A stretch of DNA of 50,879 bases from Calditrichota bacterium (GCA_024277115.1 JAJRVW010000098.1:1-50879), one strand, 5' to 3'. Counted from the first letter of the stretch, positions 6,540-16,105 are shown. Made by a program: numbers and translations. Notes: generated by a model from the letters alone, not told the origin.

Positions 6540-8932
6540 TATAAGCTCCCCCTCTGTAAATCTTCTTTGTGCAGTTTGCGGTTCAAAAGCAGCTCTTCCA
6601 GATTGAGTGGCAGGTTAAAAAAGCGTTTTCCCGTGGCATTACTGATAGCGTTGGCGATGGCGGCGGCTGTAAGTTCCAGCGTTGGCTCGCCCAGGGATTT
6701 TGCGCCCCACGGACCATATTTATCTTTTCCCTCAACAAAGATCGGGATAATCTCGCCAATATCTTTACTGGTCGGCACCAGGTATTCATCCAAATTTAAT
6801 TCGCGCGGCATGCCTTCATGCGTGCTGATCTCCTCCCACAGCCCGAAACCCGCGCCCTGGGTAACACCGCCGTAAACCTGCCCTTCGGCGCCCATTTTGT
6901 TGATCACTGTGCCGGGATCGTGCACGGCAATGATGCGTTCCACGGCTACCTCACCCGTGACGGTATTTACGGCAACCTCGGCAAGCTGGCAGCCATAGAC
7001 ATAGGTAAAATAAGCGTCGCCCTGTCCGGTTTCTTCTTCCCAGCCCACATCCGGGCCTTTGTTCCAGCCGATCACCGAAAGGCTGACGCCCTTGCTGTTG
7101 GCCAGTTTGCACAGATCACCAAAGCGCATTTCCTGAGATTTGTTTTTGGGGTTCTGCACTTTATTGTTTTTAAAAACCAATTCGTCCGAATCCGTTAACT
7201 TCCATTCGGGTTTTAAAATATCTTCCAGCCGTTTTCTTATTTTATCCGCGGCATCCTTTACCGCGCCGCCGCCCATGATGGTGGATCGCGATGCCACGGT
7301 TGGCCCGGAATCGGCGATCAGGCCGGTATCCTGCTCCAGATAAAAAATATTTTCTATGTCCATTCCCAAAACTTCTGCCGTGATGATCGAATAGGTGGTA
7401 CGCAGGCCTTGCCCATTTTCCGCCAGGCCGCATAACAGGTAAGCCGAACCGTCTTTTTGAACGGAAAGATATGCCGCCGCCGCATCGATGCCTTCCGCGC
7501 CTAATGAACTGCCACGGAAACTGACCGCCAGGCCAATGCCACGTTTAATTACATTTTGGGGATCAACAAAATCATCTTTATTCAGAAAAAGGTTTTCCTC
7601 ATCAATGGTAAAACTTTTTTCTTTAGCAAGATTGTTTTGCCGGTTGGCCCGCCATTTTTTCCGGAAAGCGGATTTTTCTATGGCGGTGTCCATCACTGTC
7701 AGTAAATTGACGTCATGGTCTTTTAAAACCTGGTTGCTCGCCGTAACCGATCCGGCCTTGAAACCGTTAATTCTTCGAATTTCGTCGGGTGTCATATTTA
7801 AACGGACAGCGATTTCGTCCATCAAAGATTCCTGCGCAAAAATGGGCTGTGGTGAACCAAATCCACGAAAAGCGCCCGTATACGGATTGTTGGTATATAC
7901 GGCGCGGACATCCGTCCAGACATTCTCAACCTCGTAAGGGCCGGTTGCCTGCACCACTGTACGCCAGGTAACAAAGGGGCTCATCGAAGAATAGGCGCCA
8001 CCATCGGCGATTATGTCAATCTTCATTGCCTGCAATTTGCCATCGTTGTTAAAGCCCACTTTATAATGCATGGTATAAGGATGGCGTTTATAGGATTCGA
8101 GGATCGAATCTTCGCGGTTGTAGCGGATTTTTACAGGCCGTCCGGTTTTAAGCGCCGCCACAGCCGCCCTTGCCGAAAGCACATTCATCGTATCGTCTTT
8201 GCCGCCAAACGAACCGCCCAGTTCCGCCTGTTGGATGCGTACTTTTGCCAATGGCCAGCCCAATACGGCGGCCACTACATTTTGCGTGGTATGGGGATTT
8301 TGGATGCTGCCTATAATTTGAACGCCTTTGTTGCCTTCGCGGAGAATGGCGGTCACCGCTTCCGGCTCGATATATCCATGCTCAATAAGCGGCGTGGTGT
8401 AGGTTTGCTCGATGATATGGTCGCTGTTTTTAAAGCCGGTTTCCACATCGCCCTTGCGCAACGGGTAATGGACAATCTCATTATTTTCGTATTGTTCATG
8501 GATGATTGGCGCGTCTTTATCCAGGGCTTTGGTACGGTCTGAGAGGACAGGCAATTCCGTATAATCAATTTTTATTTTGTCACGCAGGGCAAGCAAGGCA
8601 TCATGAGATTCACCAACTAGCATGGCCACAACATCGCCATGGGTGCAGATTTTATCATAGGCGAAAATGGGCTGGTCCTGGCGGATCGCGCCAATCTTTT
8701 TTGCGCCGGGAATATCCGTAGCATCCACGATGGCCGTCAGAGCAGGATCATTTTCAATAGCCGCGTAATCAATGGCGTTGATTGTTGCGTGGGCAACCGG
8801 AACGCGTACCATCACCGCCGTTAATTGATTGGCAAAAGTATAGTCATCGGCAAATTTTGCCTGGCCGGTTACTTTTTCCAGGCCGTCCTGCCGGATGATG
8901 TTTTTACCGATGAGCGAGAAGTTTTTTTTCAT
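6539..8932 (-). CDS. Molybdenum hydroxylase, molybdopterin-binding large subunit (xanthine dehydrogenase type)
   Basis: 797 aa catalytic subunit. The N-terminal Ald_Xan_dh_C-like domain begins at about residue 15, and the molybdopterin-binding domain covers about 145-740. Motifs: EHGYIEPEA (184-192), GGSFGGK (239-245), GAFRGFGSPQ (353-362), ENGQGLRT, and GAKSLGEP near the C-terminus with E749 as the expected catalytic glutamate. These enzymes hydroxylate purines such as hypoxanthine and xanthine. The ssnA/ygeW/ygeY context points to purine degradation and to the class often called selenium-dependent molybdenum hydroxylases. No selenocysteine codon is involved, because the selenium in those enzymes is a labile ligand. 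Exact substrate is not provable from sequence. Confidence 0.88.
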   Translation of the reverse strand: MKKNFSLIGKNIIRQDGLEKVTGQAKFADDYTFANQLTAVMVRVPVAHATINAIDYAAIENDPALTAIVDATDIPGAKKIGAIRQDQPIFAYDKICTHGDVVAMLVGESHDALLALRDKIKIDYTELPVLSDRTKALDKDAPIIHEQYENNEIVHYPLRKGDVETGFKNSDHIIEQTYTTPLIEHGYIEPEAVTAILREGNKGVQIIGSIQNPHTTQNVVAAVLGWPLAKVRIQQAELGGSFGGKDDTMNVLSARAAVAALKTGRPVKIRYNREDSILESYKRHPYTMHYKVGFNNDGKLQAMKIDIIADGGAYSSMSPFVTWRTVVQATGPYEVENVWTDVRAVYTNNPYTGAFRGFGSPQPIFAQESLMDEIAVRLNMTPDEIRRINGFKAGSVTASNQVLKDHDVNLLTVMDTAIEKSAFRKKWRANRQNNLAKEKSFTIDEENLFLNKDDFVDPQNVIKRGIGLAVSFRGSSLGAEGIDAAAAYLSVQKDGSAYLLCGLAENGQGLRTTYSIITAEVLGMDIENIFYLEQDTGLIADSGPTVASRSTIMGGGAVKDAADKIRKRLEDILKPEWKLTDSDELVFKNNKVQNPKNKSQEMRFGDLCKLANSKGVSLSVIGWNKGPDVGWEEETGQGDAYFTYVYGCQLAEVAVNTVTGEVAVERIIAVHDPGTVINKMGAEGQVYGGVTQGAGFGLWEEISTHEGMPRELNLDEYLVPTSKDIGEIIPIFVEGKDKYGPWGAKSLGEPTLELTAAAIANAISNATGKRFFNLPLNLEELLLNRKLHKEDLQRGSL

Positions 8933-8975
8933 AATAATATTTTCAATATTTAAGATACCTGTTTTTTTGTTTTCG

Positions 8976-9031
8976 ATTCCGAATCAAGTTCGGAATGTCG
9001 GTAAGTCGTCATGTTGAACTTGATTCAACAT
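8976..9031. repeat. Two short hairpin repeats in the ssnA-xdh spacer
   Basis: ATTCCGAA-5 nt-TTCGGAAT at 8976-8996 (family of 2832-2852) and ATGTTGAA-CTTGA-TTCAACAT at 9011-9031. Both have perfect 8-bp stems. They sit between the ssnA stop and the Mo-subunit start, next to a larger TIR element. Confidence 0.7.
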
Positions 9032-9046
9032 CCCTTCTGTAGAAAT

Positions 9047-9118
9047 TGTCATTCTGAAAAATCCTATGCAAGAAAAGAATAATATTTCTATATCAAAAAA
9101 GATCCTTACAGGATGACA
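9047..9118. repeat. TIR-bounded 72-bp intergenic element
   Basis: Left end TGTCATTCTG (9047-9056), right end CAGGATGACA (9109-9118, one mismatch). The right end is preceded by AAGATCCTTA, related to AAGATTCTTA in the 26576-26679 copy and AGGATTCTTA at 172-182. Non-coding. Confidence 0.65.
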
Positions 9119-9139
9119 ACCCGTTTTTTTTTAGCAATA

Positions 9140-10468
9140 TTAAAAAATTTCAAACAAGCGCTTGCCCTGTTTGTAAATATCTTTATTAATCATCTCTTCG
9201 TCAAGATTTATAAACTGGAAATTTTTCATCAAAAAACCACCTTGCTGTACAACGGAATGAACCGGACGTTCGGTGATGCCGTAAATATAGTGACCCCAAA
9301 AGTTTTGGTCTGTAATTGGCGTGGGAGGCACATAATCCCAGATTATAAAATCGGCCCGATCGTTCATTTGTAAAGAAGAAAAATCCGGGAAATATTTTTT
9401 TACAAAATCCAGCTGGTCAAAATAAATTTTTTGAAACCGGGGAAAAACGGCATCAAAGGACCGTCCGTTGTGCCGCTCAAGCAGAAAGAGTTGTTTGAGG
9501 CTCTTAACCGGATTGGCATGCATCCCGTCCGTTCCTGTGATAATCGGGACAGAATCCGGCATTTTCTCAAAATCCGGTAAGCCCACCGCATTGTTCATGT
9601 TGGAATCAGGGTTATAAGCCACCGCAGCGCCAAATTCTGCCATTAAATCACGATCCGTTTTATCCAGGTGGATGCCATGTGAGAGGATACTTTTTTCATT
9701 GATCAGGCCAAGTTTTTTTAATCTCTGAGTGGGCAGTTCAGTATAGCGTGATTGGCTTATTTCCCGGTCGGCCAACCCTTCGCACAAATGAATATGAATA
9801 CCCAGGTTATTATTTTTAATTATTTCCGCGGCCTGTTTTAAAACTTTGTCCGAAATCGTGAAGGAGGCGTGCAAGCCCATCATCGCTTTCAGGTTTTCAT
9901 CTGTGTGATTAAGATAAAATTCAGTGTTTTCACTCAAGGCATCACTGGCTTTTTGCCCGCCGTTTCGATCGGATGTCTCGAAACAAAGAACGCCGCGCAG
10001 ATTAAAATTTTTAAGGGTATCGCCAATAACTGCAAGGCTGCCTTTTGTGAAGTTGGGCGAGGCGTGGTGATCAAAAGTATAGGTAACACCACTGCGGATC
10101 GATTCCAAAGCGCCCATCTGCACACTGGCCTTTACCATCTGTTCATCCAGTTTTAGATCTAGCTTCCACCACAAGTTTTCCAAAATGTGGATAAAGCTGT
10201 CCATAGGCCCGGTAAGGTTCAGTCCTTTTGCCAGACGTGAATAAAAGTGTTCGTGAAAATTCACATTGGGCAAGGTGGTCACACGTCCGGCGGCATCTAA
10301 AATAGCTGGGTCATTGGATTTTTCAATTGGGGAATTAATAAAATGGCGATGATCTTTGGGAATGATCTGTTCAATTTTGCCATCGTTTATAATGATATCC
10401 CCAAAAACGGGTTTTATGGTTTTGTTCTCAACCTGGCAGATCCAGGTGTTGCTGATTTTAGTTTTCAT
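9140..10468 (-). CDS. ssnA: SsnA-type aminohydrolase
   Basis: Amidohydrolase-superfamily protein of the SsnA family, 442 aa. The metal-binding HxH is H72/H74 in NFHEHFYS. The long stretch resembling E. coli SsnA includes ILENLWWKLD, FDHHASP, CFETSDRNGG, IHIHLCEG, NPDSNMNNAVG and GTDGMHANP. SsnA is a conserved member of purine/urate-degradation gene sets and is assigned to hydrolytic steps after purine ring hydroxylation. It is first in the minus-strand arm ahead of the three hydroxylase subunits. The ATG at 10468 is preferred; a GTG at 10477 would add three residues. Confidence 0.88.
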   Translation of the reverse strand: MKTKISNTWICQVENKTIKPVFGDIIINDGKIEQIIPKDHRHFINSPIEKSNDPAILDAAGRVTTLPNVNFHEHFYSRLAKGLNLTGPMDSFIHILENLWWKLDLKLDEQMVKASVQMGALESIRSGVTYTFDHHASPNFTKGSLAVIGDTLKNFNLRGVLCFETSDRNGGQKASDALSENTEFYLNHTDENLKAMMGLHASFTISDKVLKQAAEIIKNNNLGIHIHLCEGLADREISQSRYTELPTQRLKKLGLINEKSILSHGIHLDKTDRDLMAEFGAAVAYNPDSNMNNAVGLPDFEKMPDSVPIITGTDGMHANPVKSLKQLFLLERHNGRSFDAVFPRFQKIYFDQLDFVKKYFPDFSSLQMNDRADFIIWDYVPPTPITDQNFWGHYIYGITERPVHSVVQQGGFLMKNFQFINLDEEMINKDIYKQGKRLFEIF

Positions 10469-10567
10469 AGTTCTCACGAATCCGAATGGACAGGTTTATA
10501 TTTCTAATCTTGTAATTCACACATATTGCGTTTATCTTAAGTCTGAGTCTAAAATAAAGAGGCTACA

Positions 10568-10780
10568 ATGGATACCAAACTCATAAATAAGAAATTAAGA
10601 AAAATTCCTCCAAAATTACTTCCGGAAGTCTTGGCGTACATTGATTCAATTGTTCAAAAACACGATACTTCCACTAATAAAAATCTCTCATTTAATTTTT
10701 CCTGGGAAGGCGGTTTGGCTGATTTATCCCAAAAGTATAATTCTGTTGACTTACAACATAAATCATTAAACTGGCGCTAA
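10568..10780 (+). CDS. DUF2281-like antitoxin of a PIN toxin
   Basis: 70 aa. Residues 1-40 (MDTKLINKKLRKIPPKLLPE...) resemble the N-terminus of DUF2281-type antitoxins. The C-terminal part, FSWEGGLADLSQKY followed by LQHKSLNWR, is the conserved toxin-binding tail seen next to PIN-domain toxins. The stop codon overlaps the toxin start (TAATG at 10778-10782), so the pair is translationally coupled. Expected role: bind and neutralise the toxin and repress the operon. Confidence 0.8.
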   Translation: MDTKLINKKLRKIPPKLLPEVLAYIDSIVQKHDTSTNKNLSFNFSWEGGLADLSQKYNSVDLQHKSLNWR

Positions 10781-11157
10781 TGTATCTCCTCGATACAAAT
10801 ATCTTTCTTGAAATTTTACTTAATCAGGAAAAGAGTACAACGTGTAAAAACTTTCTTCTTTCTGCAAATGGAAAAATCTACATTTCTGATTTTTCTCTCC
10901 ATTCAATAGGCGTTATTCTTTTCCGGTATAAGAGAGTTGATGCATTTATTTCTTTTATTGAAGATGTTCTATCTCAGGTACATATTTTAAACTTACCAAG
11001 TTCTGAGTATTTAATGCTAACTTCCTCCGCTGATTCCCTTAATTTAGATTTTGACGATTTGTACCAATACCAAATTGCAAAATATTTTAATCTTAATATT
11101 GTTACGATGGATCAGGATTTTAAAAAAGTAAAGGATTTGGAGATAACTTTTCTTTAA
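10780..11157 (+). CDS. PIN-domain toxin (VapC-like ribonuclease)
   Basis: 125 aa, typical PIN length. The acidic metal-binding residues are visible: D5 in LLDTNIF, the central acidic pair in LDFDDLYQY and the C-terminal aspartates in VTMDQDF. These proteins cleave specific RNAs when released from antitoxin. Immediately preceded by the antitoxin gene with a one-base overlap. The target RNA cannot be predicted. Confidence 0.85.
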   Translation: MYLLDTNIFLEILLNQEKSTTCKNFLLSANGKIYISDFSLHSIGVILFRYKRVDAFISFIEDVLSQVHILNLPSSEYLMLTSSADSLNLDFDDLYQYQIAKYFNLNIVTMDQDFKKVKDLEITFL

Positions 11158-11171
11158 TCCATTTTACCTGG

Positions 11172-12638
11172 TTAACCCAACTCAGCTACTTTTTTGTTAA
11201 AATCTTTAATCAATTCATCCCATTTTGAGACCACTGAAAAACGTTCCGGCCAATAATCTTCATCGTACCACTGGGCATTTAATTCTTCCACATCTTTGCC
11301 TTGCTGTTCCACCCAGGTAAAATATTTTAAATTATGGATGGCTTTTTTATCATAATAAGTCAAGTCCTTAAAATAGTCTATACCTTGTTTTTTGATGACG
11401 GCAGTCCAGTCTGTTTCCGCTTGTTGTGCGTTGTATGTGCCCCATTCGCCGTTCATTTCTTCAAGACGGGAATGATACATTTCCACCGAGTCTGTAAAAA
11501 TGGTAAAGATGACATCGTTCTCGTTCATCTCATAAAATTTTGCCATTTTAATCGCACTGATCATATTGGAAATTCCTGAAATGCCCAGCAATGGCAACTT
11601 TTCAATTACATCTTTTGTTATGCCTTGTTTAGCCAGCCAATCCTGCCCGGCCGCTTCATTAAACAATCGTAAAATGCGTAAAGGGTCTTCATCATCGATG
11701 GCACAAACCGCATCTGTATTTTTAACATTATGCACCCAGGGCACGTGTTTATCGCCAATCCCTTCCATGCGGTGGCCGCCAAAGCCATTCATTAAAAGCG
11801 TGGGGCATTGCAATGCTTCGGATCCAACTACTTTTATAAGTGGGAAATTATTTCGAAGATAGTCCCCGGCGGCAATGGTCCCGGCAGAACCGGTTGCGCT
11901 TACATAGCCACTTAAGCGTTGATTGCCTGATTTAATCGTGTTAAACACTTTCTCGATGGTGAAACCGGTAACCTCATAATGCCAGATGGGATTGCCAAAC
12001 TGGTCAAACTGGTTCATGATCAGGTATTCATCGCCCTCGGCTTCGAGCTCGTGGCATTTATCATAAATTTCTTTCACATTACTTTCGCAACCATGTGTGG
12101 CATAGATTTCTGCGCCAAAGTCCTTAAGCCATTCGAAGCGTTCTTTACTCATTTCCTCCGGGAGGATGGCCACAGGGTGCACGCCAAGTAAAGCGGAATT
12201 GAACGTACCGCCACGACAGTAATTTCCGGTGGATGGCCAAACCGCTTTATGGTATTCCGGGTCAAAACGTCCGGTAACCATGTAAGGCGCCAGGCAGCCA
12301 TAGGTTGCGCCCACTTTATGCGCACCGGTAGGGAAATGTTTGCCTACCAGCCCGATAATCTGCGCTTTAACACCGGTGATTTCGGATGGGATTTCAAAAT
12401 AGTTTGCATCGCCGATTTGGCCTGTTTGTTCATCATTACACCAATTGATGCGGAACAGGTTGGCCGGGTTAAGTTCATTGAAGGAAATGGTTTTTAGTTT
12501 TTCCTGAATATCGGCCGGAATGGTTTCAGGTCTTTTTAATTCTTCAAAGGTTGGCAGGACAATTTGTTTTTCATGACATCTTTTTATTGTGCGTTGAAGC
12601 GCGTCTTCGTTTGCGATGTCCCAATTCCAGTTTCCCAT
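11172..12638 (-). CDS. Fold-type II PLP enzyme of cysteine synthase-like type, function unknown
   Basis: 488 aa, longer than ordinary cysteine synthases (about 310 aa). The likely PLP lysine is K108 in PTGAHKVGA, followed by WPSTGNYCRGGTFN, the phosphate-cradle/substrate loop, and VSATGSAGTIAAGDY. An N-terminal extension of about 90 residues and a C-terminal extension of about 120 residues lack recognised motifs. SD GAGGAG precedes the ATG. It is a single gene downstream of the convergent toxin-antitoxin pair. The substrate is not identified; lyase action on an amino acid is the family-level inference. It could serve the DAP-lyase step missing from the ygeY/ygeW locus, but nothing in the sequence proves it. 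Confidence 0.7.
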   Translation of the reverse strand: MGNWNWDIANEDALQRTIKRCHEKQIVLPTFEELKRPETIPADIQEKLKTISFNELNPANLFRINWCNDEQTGQIGDANYFEIPSEITGVKAQIIGLVGKHFPTGAHKVGATYGCLAPYMVTGRFDPEYHKAVWPSTGNYCRGGTFNSALLGVHPVAILPEEMSKERFEWLKDFGAEIYATHGCESNVKEIYDKCHELEAEGDEYLIMNQFDQFGNPIWHYEVTGFTIEKVFNTIKSGNQRLSGYVSATGSAGTIAAGDYLRNNFPLIKVVGSEALQCPTLLMNGFGGHRMEGIGDKHVPWVHNVKNTDAVCAIDDEDPLRILRLFNEAAGQDWLAKQGITKDVIEKLPLLGISGISNMISAIKMAKFYEMNENDVIFTIFTDSVEMYHSRLEEMNGEWGTYNAQQAETDWTAVIKKQGIDYFKDLTYYDKKAIHNLKYFTWVEQQGKDVEELNAQWYDEDYWPERFSVVSKWDELIKDFNKKVAELG

Positions 12639-12839
12639 TAGTGCTCCTCAAAAAGTTAAATCATAATAAAAGATAAATAGGTACTAAATATACAAAGGGA
12701 AATAGTAGAATTCTAAAAAATTTTATGTTATATGGTTTTTTTAGATTTTTTTACAACGTCGGGTATATGCCGTGTTAAAGCTGTTGCCCATTGTAATTTC
12801 TCTTTGTAAGCTTTGCTTGTCTTTTATTGGAGAAAAATT

Positions 12840-13352
12840 ATGAAACAACCGGATTTTGGAAAAACAGTTTTAGATGCCCGTAAAAAATCAGGATTAACAC
12901 AGGAAGAACTTGCTGAGAAGTGTTCGATAAATGTGCGTAGTTTACAACGTATAGAAAACGGAAAGGTCCAGCCCAGGGCATCTACAATAAGAATGATAAA
13001 TAAAATTTTAGACTTAAAACTGGAAGAAAAAAATGATATAGCGCCAAGGTTTTGGCTGATCCTGCTGCATCTTAGCAGTTTTGTTCCCATTATTGTAATA
13101 GCGTTGATGATCTGGCTGGCAAAAAAAGATGATTACCTGGAAATGGACAGGCATGGAAGAGATGTGTTGAATTTTCAGATCAGTATTTCTATTTATCTTT
13201 TTGCTTCGGCTTTGCTGATTGTTGTCGGGGTTGGATTGTTTTCTTTAATGATTATCGGCTGGTACGCGGCCTTTGCATCCGTTTATAATGCTGTACAAGT
13301 GGCGCAGGGAAAACCGTATAAATATCTATTGTCAATTCGCTTTATCAAATAA
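12840..13352 (+). CDS. XRE-family HTH protein fused to a DUF4870-type membrane domain
   Basis: 170 aa. Residues about 5-60 are a Cro/C1-type helix-turn-helix (LTQEELAEKCSINVRSLQRI). After a short linker come hydrophobic segments at about 66-88 and 110-150, with the DUF4870-like YLEMDRHGRDVLNFQISI between them. Such proteins are membrane-anchored putative regulators. The ATG at 12840 is chosen because GGAG precedes it; the longer frame from 12813 lacks an RBS. Divergent from the PLP enzyme. Targets unknown. Confidence 0.8.
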   Translation: MKQPDFGKTVLDARKKSGLTQEELAEKCSINVRSLQRIENGKVQPRASTIRMINKILDLKLEEKNDIAPRFWLILLHLSSFVPIIVIALMIWLAKKDDYLEMDRHGRDVLNFQISISIYLFASALLIVVGVGLFSLMIIGWYAAFASVYNAVQVAQGKPYKYLLSIRFIK

Positions 13353-13530
13353 TTGATTTGATCTGAAGTTTTTGGAGAAAATTTAGCATTTCATAACTTG
13401 AGCGGGATTTATATACTCTGCCTAAAGCCTACTGACGCGGAACAAATGGATTTAATTTTATTTAGGGGCGATGTTTATTTTTTGATTATCTTTGCACATT
13501 GTAAAAATATCATGATTAAAAGGAATTAAT

Positions 13531-14760
13531 ATGGCATCGCTTTATTTAAAAAATATCTCAAAATTATATACACCCGATACATCGGCACCATTTGGCACGG
13601 TTAAAGAATTCAATAAGCTAGGTCTGTTGATCGAAGACGGTACAATTGTAAAAATTATTGAAGAGGGCGGTGAAACAATTTCAGCCGACCAGGAAATTGA
13701 TTGCAGTGGAAAAACTGTCTTACCTGGTTTTGTAGACAGCCACACGCATCCGGTGTTTTGGAAAACCCGTGAAGATGAATTTATCATGCGGGTGCAGGGC
13801 AAATCGTATGAAGAAATTGCCGAGGCGGGAGGGGGCATCCGCAACAGTGTCCGCCGTTTCCGTGAAGCCAGCAAAGATGAGATAAAGGAAATAACCCGAA
13901 AGCGGCTTCAAACTTTTTTTGAGTATGGCACCACGACCATAGAAGCAAAATCCGGTTATGGACTTTCCACCGAAGATGAGATTAAGTCTTTGGAGATAAT
14001 CCGCGAGCTGGATGAAGAGCTTGATCTTGACCTGGTCGCTACCTTTTTGGGCGCGCATGAAATTCCCGATGAATATCAAAATAATCGAAAAGAATATATA
14101 CGCCTGCTAATAGAAGAAATGATTCCATTGGTTGCAAAAAACAATCTGGCCAAATTTTGTGATGTGTTTTGTGAGAAGGGTGTTTTTACTGTGGATGAGA
14201 GCCGGGAGATTTTACAAGCCGGTAAAAAACATAATCTTATCCCTAAGTTACATGCCGACGAGCTTTTTGCCTTTGGCGGGGCAGAACTTGGGGCGGAAGT
14301 AAAAGCGATCTCAGCAGACCATCTGCTAAAAATCTCAGATGACGGCATTCGTAAAATGGCAGCGGCCAATGTTATACCCGTTTTATTACCGGGAACAACT
14401 TTTTTCCTGGGAAAAGAAGGTTATGCCCCCGCACGTAAAATGCGTGATGCCGGTTGTGAAATAGCTGTGGCAACGGATTTCAATCCGGGTAGTTCCACCA
14501 CCCAAAATATGCAATTGATGTGGACAATTGGGGCATTAAAGCTGAAACTGCTTCCAAACGAATTGCTTTGGGCAACAACAATTACGGGCGCCAAAGCCAT
14601 CCAACTTGAGGAAAAGATTGGTTCAATCGAGGTAGGTAAACAAGCCGATCTTGCTGTGCTGGATATTCCCAACTTAAATTACCTGGCATATCATTATGGC
14701 ATTAACCATGTTGATCGGACAATTAAGAATGGCAAGATTGTTTATTCGCGGGATTGTTGA
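13531..14760 (+). CDS. hutI: Imidazolonepropionase
   Basis: 409 aa amidohydrolase that hydrolyses 4-imidazolone-5-propionate to N-formimino-L-glutamate in histidine degradation. Zn ligands H71/H73 in DSHTHP, the HutI signatures EIAEAGGGI, TIEAKSGYGL, FLGAHEIP, KLHADEL and ATDFNPGSS are all present. SD AAAGG lies before ATG 13531. No hutH, hutU or hutG is adjacent, so the pathway genes are scattered or elsewhere. Confidence 0.95.
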   Translation: MASLYLKNISKLYTPDTSAPFGTVKEFNKLGLLIEDGTIVKIIEEGGETISADQEIDCSGKTVLPGFVDSHTHPVFWKTREDEFIMRVQGKSYEEIAEAGGGIRNSVRRFREASKDEIKEITRKRLQTFFEYGTTTIEAKSGYGLSTEDEIKSLEIIRELDEELDLDLVATFLGAHEIPDEYQNNRKEYIRLLIEEMIPLVAKNNLAKFCDVFCEKGVFTVDESREILQAGKKHNLIPKLHADELFAFGGAELGAEVKAISADHLLKISDDGIRKMAAANVIPVLLPGTTFFLGKEGYAPARKMRDAGCEIAVATDFNPGSSTTQNMQLMWTIGALKLKLLPNELLWATTITGAKAIQLEEKIGSIEVGKQADLAVLDIPNLNYLAYHYGINHVDRTIKNGKIVYSRDC

Positions 14761-14854
14761 AAAAGACAGTGAAGTTGTGTTTGCGGTTAAGGCGAATATT
14801 GTTCGCCGCTACATAAGCTTTTTTTGGTAACTATAGTCTGGTGGAAAAATAAAA

Positions 14855-15256
14855 TTATTGTTGTAAATCTATATCCTGGTTTACCTGCTCAATACTGGCA
14901 CGCATGGAATGCACACTGTGGTCTAAACGCCAATCAGCGCCATAATTAATAATCTGGTCGCGTTTCATCTCGGCATGTTCTTTGTTGGAAGTATAAACAA
15001 CCACCCGTCCAAGTACATCAACCTCGCAAGCCATTTGGAAGGCCGTGCTGCTGTTATGGCCAAAAATTGCCATCAGCATCTCAATGACATAATCATAAGT
15101 ATGATCGCTATCGTCAAATAATACAACATGAAATTTAGGAATATCCGTTTGCAATTCTTTTTCGTAAAGTATTTCAGAAATTTGCGGGGGAAGCGTACTT
15201 ATATCTTCCAGGTCTGGCCTGTAGTTTGGATTGTATTCCTGAACTGCATCATGCAT
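14855..15256 (-). CDS. clpS: ATP-dependent Clp protease adaptor ClpS
   Basis: 133 aa. The core from about residue 42 (FHVVLFDDSDHTYDYVIEML) and GHNSSTAFQMACEVDVLGRVVV is the ClpS fold that recognises N-degron substrates and delivers them to ClpA/ClpC. The N-terminal 40 residues are a divergent extension. DD in LFDDSDHT matches the acidic N-degron pocket. SD GGAG precedes the ATG. Not adjacent to clpA. Confidence 0.88.
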   Translation of the reverse strand: MHDAVQEYNPNYRPDLEDISTLPPQISEILYEKELQTDIPKFHVVLFDDSDHTYDYVIEMLMAIFGHNSSTAFQMACEVDVLGRVVVYTSNKEHAEMKRDQIINYGADWRLDHSVHSMRASIEQVNQDIDLQQ

Positions 15257-15343
15257 ATTAATTCACTCCATTGGGGTTAGGACTCAAGTGACTTAATATT
15301 CGGCTGTCTTTCCCTTTATTTAGAGGAAGTTTCAATATTTATA

Positions 15344-16081
15344 TTATTTGGCCGGATTCTGACCAAAGTATTTATTAATCTTATGCGGGAAATCGCTAAT
15401 TACCCCTTTTATACAATCATATTTTAAAATATGATTTACTTCTTCCGGCTCATTTACAGTCCAAACAAAAAGTTCTTTTCCGTTCTTTTTTGCAATCTCT
15501 ATAAATTTATCATCAATGATTGCAATTTCAGGATGCCAGTAGTCAACAAAAAAGAAGGGGTTAGATAATTTTCGGAGAAGATTGAATTTTTGAAAGAGAT
15601 AACCGGTCTTTATGTCCTCGCTGCAGTATTTAACGGTGCGTAAAAAAACGGGGTTAAATGAGGAAACCCAAAACTGTTCGCGATAACCGGATGCCTTAAT
15701 GGCGCGGACAATGTACTTTGCAAATTGGCCGGCAATCGGTGTAAAAACTTTTGCATCCAGGTTGATTGGCACAGTGTTTTTAAAATGGTCAATAAATTCT
15801 TTTAAGGTCGGTGTGAAAGTAGGTTTGGGATTTGTGCTTACAAGGGGCAATTTTTTTAATTCATTTAGCGATGTTGAAAATAACATTCCGGCTTTGTTTG
15901 TCATGCGGTTTATTAACAGGTCATGAAAAACGACCAGTTCGCCGCTTCCACAAAAGCGTACGTCAACTTCTAAGGCTGTTGCCCCTTGCTCCAGGGCAAG
16001 CTCACAGGCCTCGATGGTGTTTTCCGCGAAGATGTGGTCGGCACGGCCACGGTGGGTTATTATGAGCGGTTTATTTTCCAC
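15344..16081 (-). CDS. Glycerophosphodiester phosphodiesterase
   Basis: 245 aa GDPD-family enzyme that hydrolyses glycerophosphodiesters to glycerol-3-phosphate and alcohol. THRG at the N-terminus followed by AENT, ALEVDV and VVFHD gives the catalytic His and metal-binding acidic residues; WTVNEPEEV is the conserved C-terminal motif. There is no signal peptide, so it is cytoplasmic like UgpQ. The start is GTG at 16081. It lies 25 bases downstream of bshA and may share its transcript. Confidence 0.88.
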   Translation of the reverse strand: MENKPLIITHRGRADHIFAENTIEACELALEQGATALEVDVRFCGSGELVVFHDLLINRMTNKAGMLFSTSLNELKKLPLVSTNPKPTFTPTLKEFIDHFKNTVPINLDAKVFTPIAGQFAKYIVRAIKASGYREQFWVSSFNPVFLRTVKYCSEDIKTGYLFQKFNLLRKLSNPFFFVDYWHPEIAIIDDKFIEIAKKNGKELFVWTVNEPEEVNHILKYDCIKGVISDFPHKINKYFGQNPAK

Positions 16082-16105
16082 GATTTTTTGTTTCTACCTA
16101 AAATA

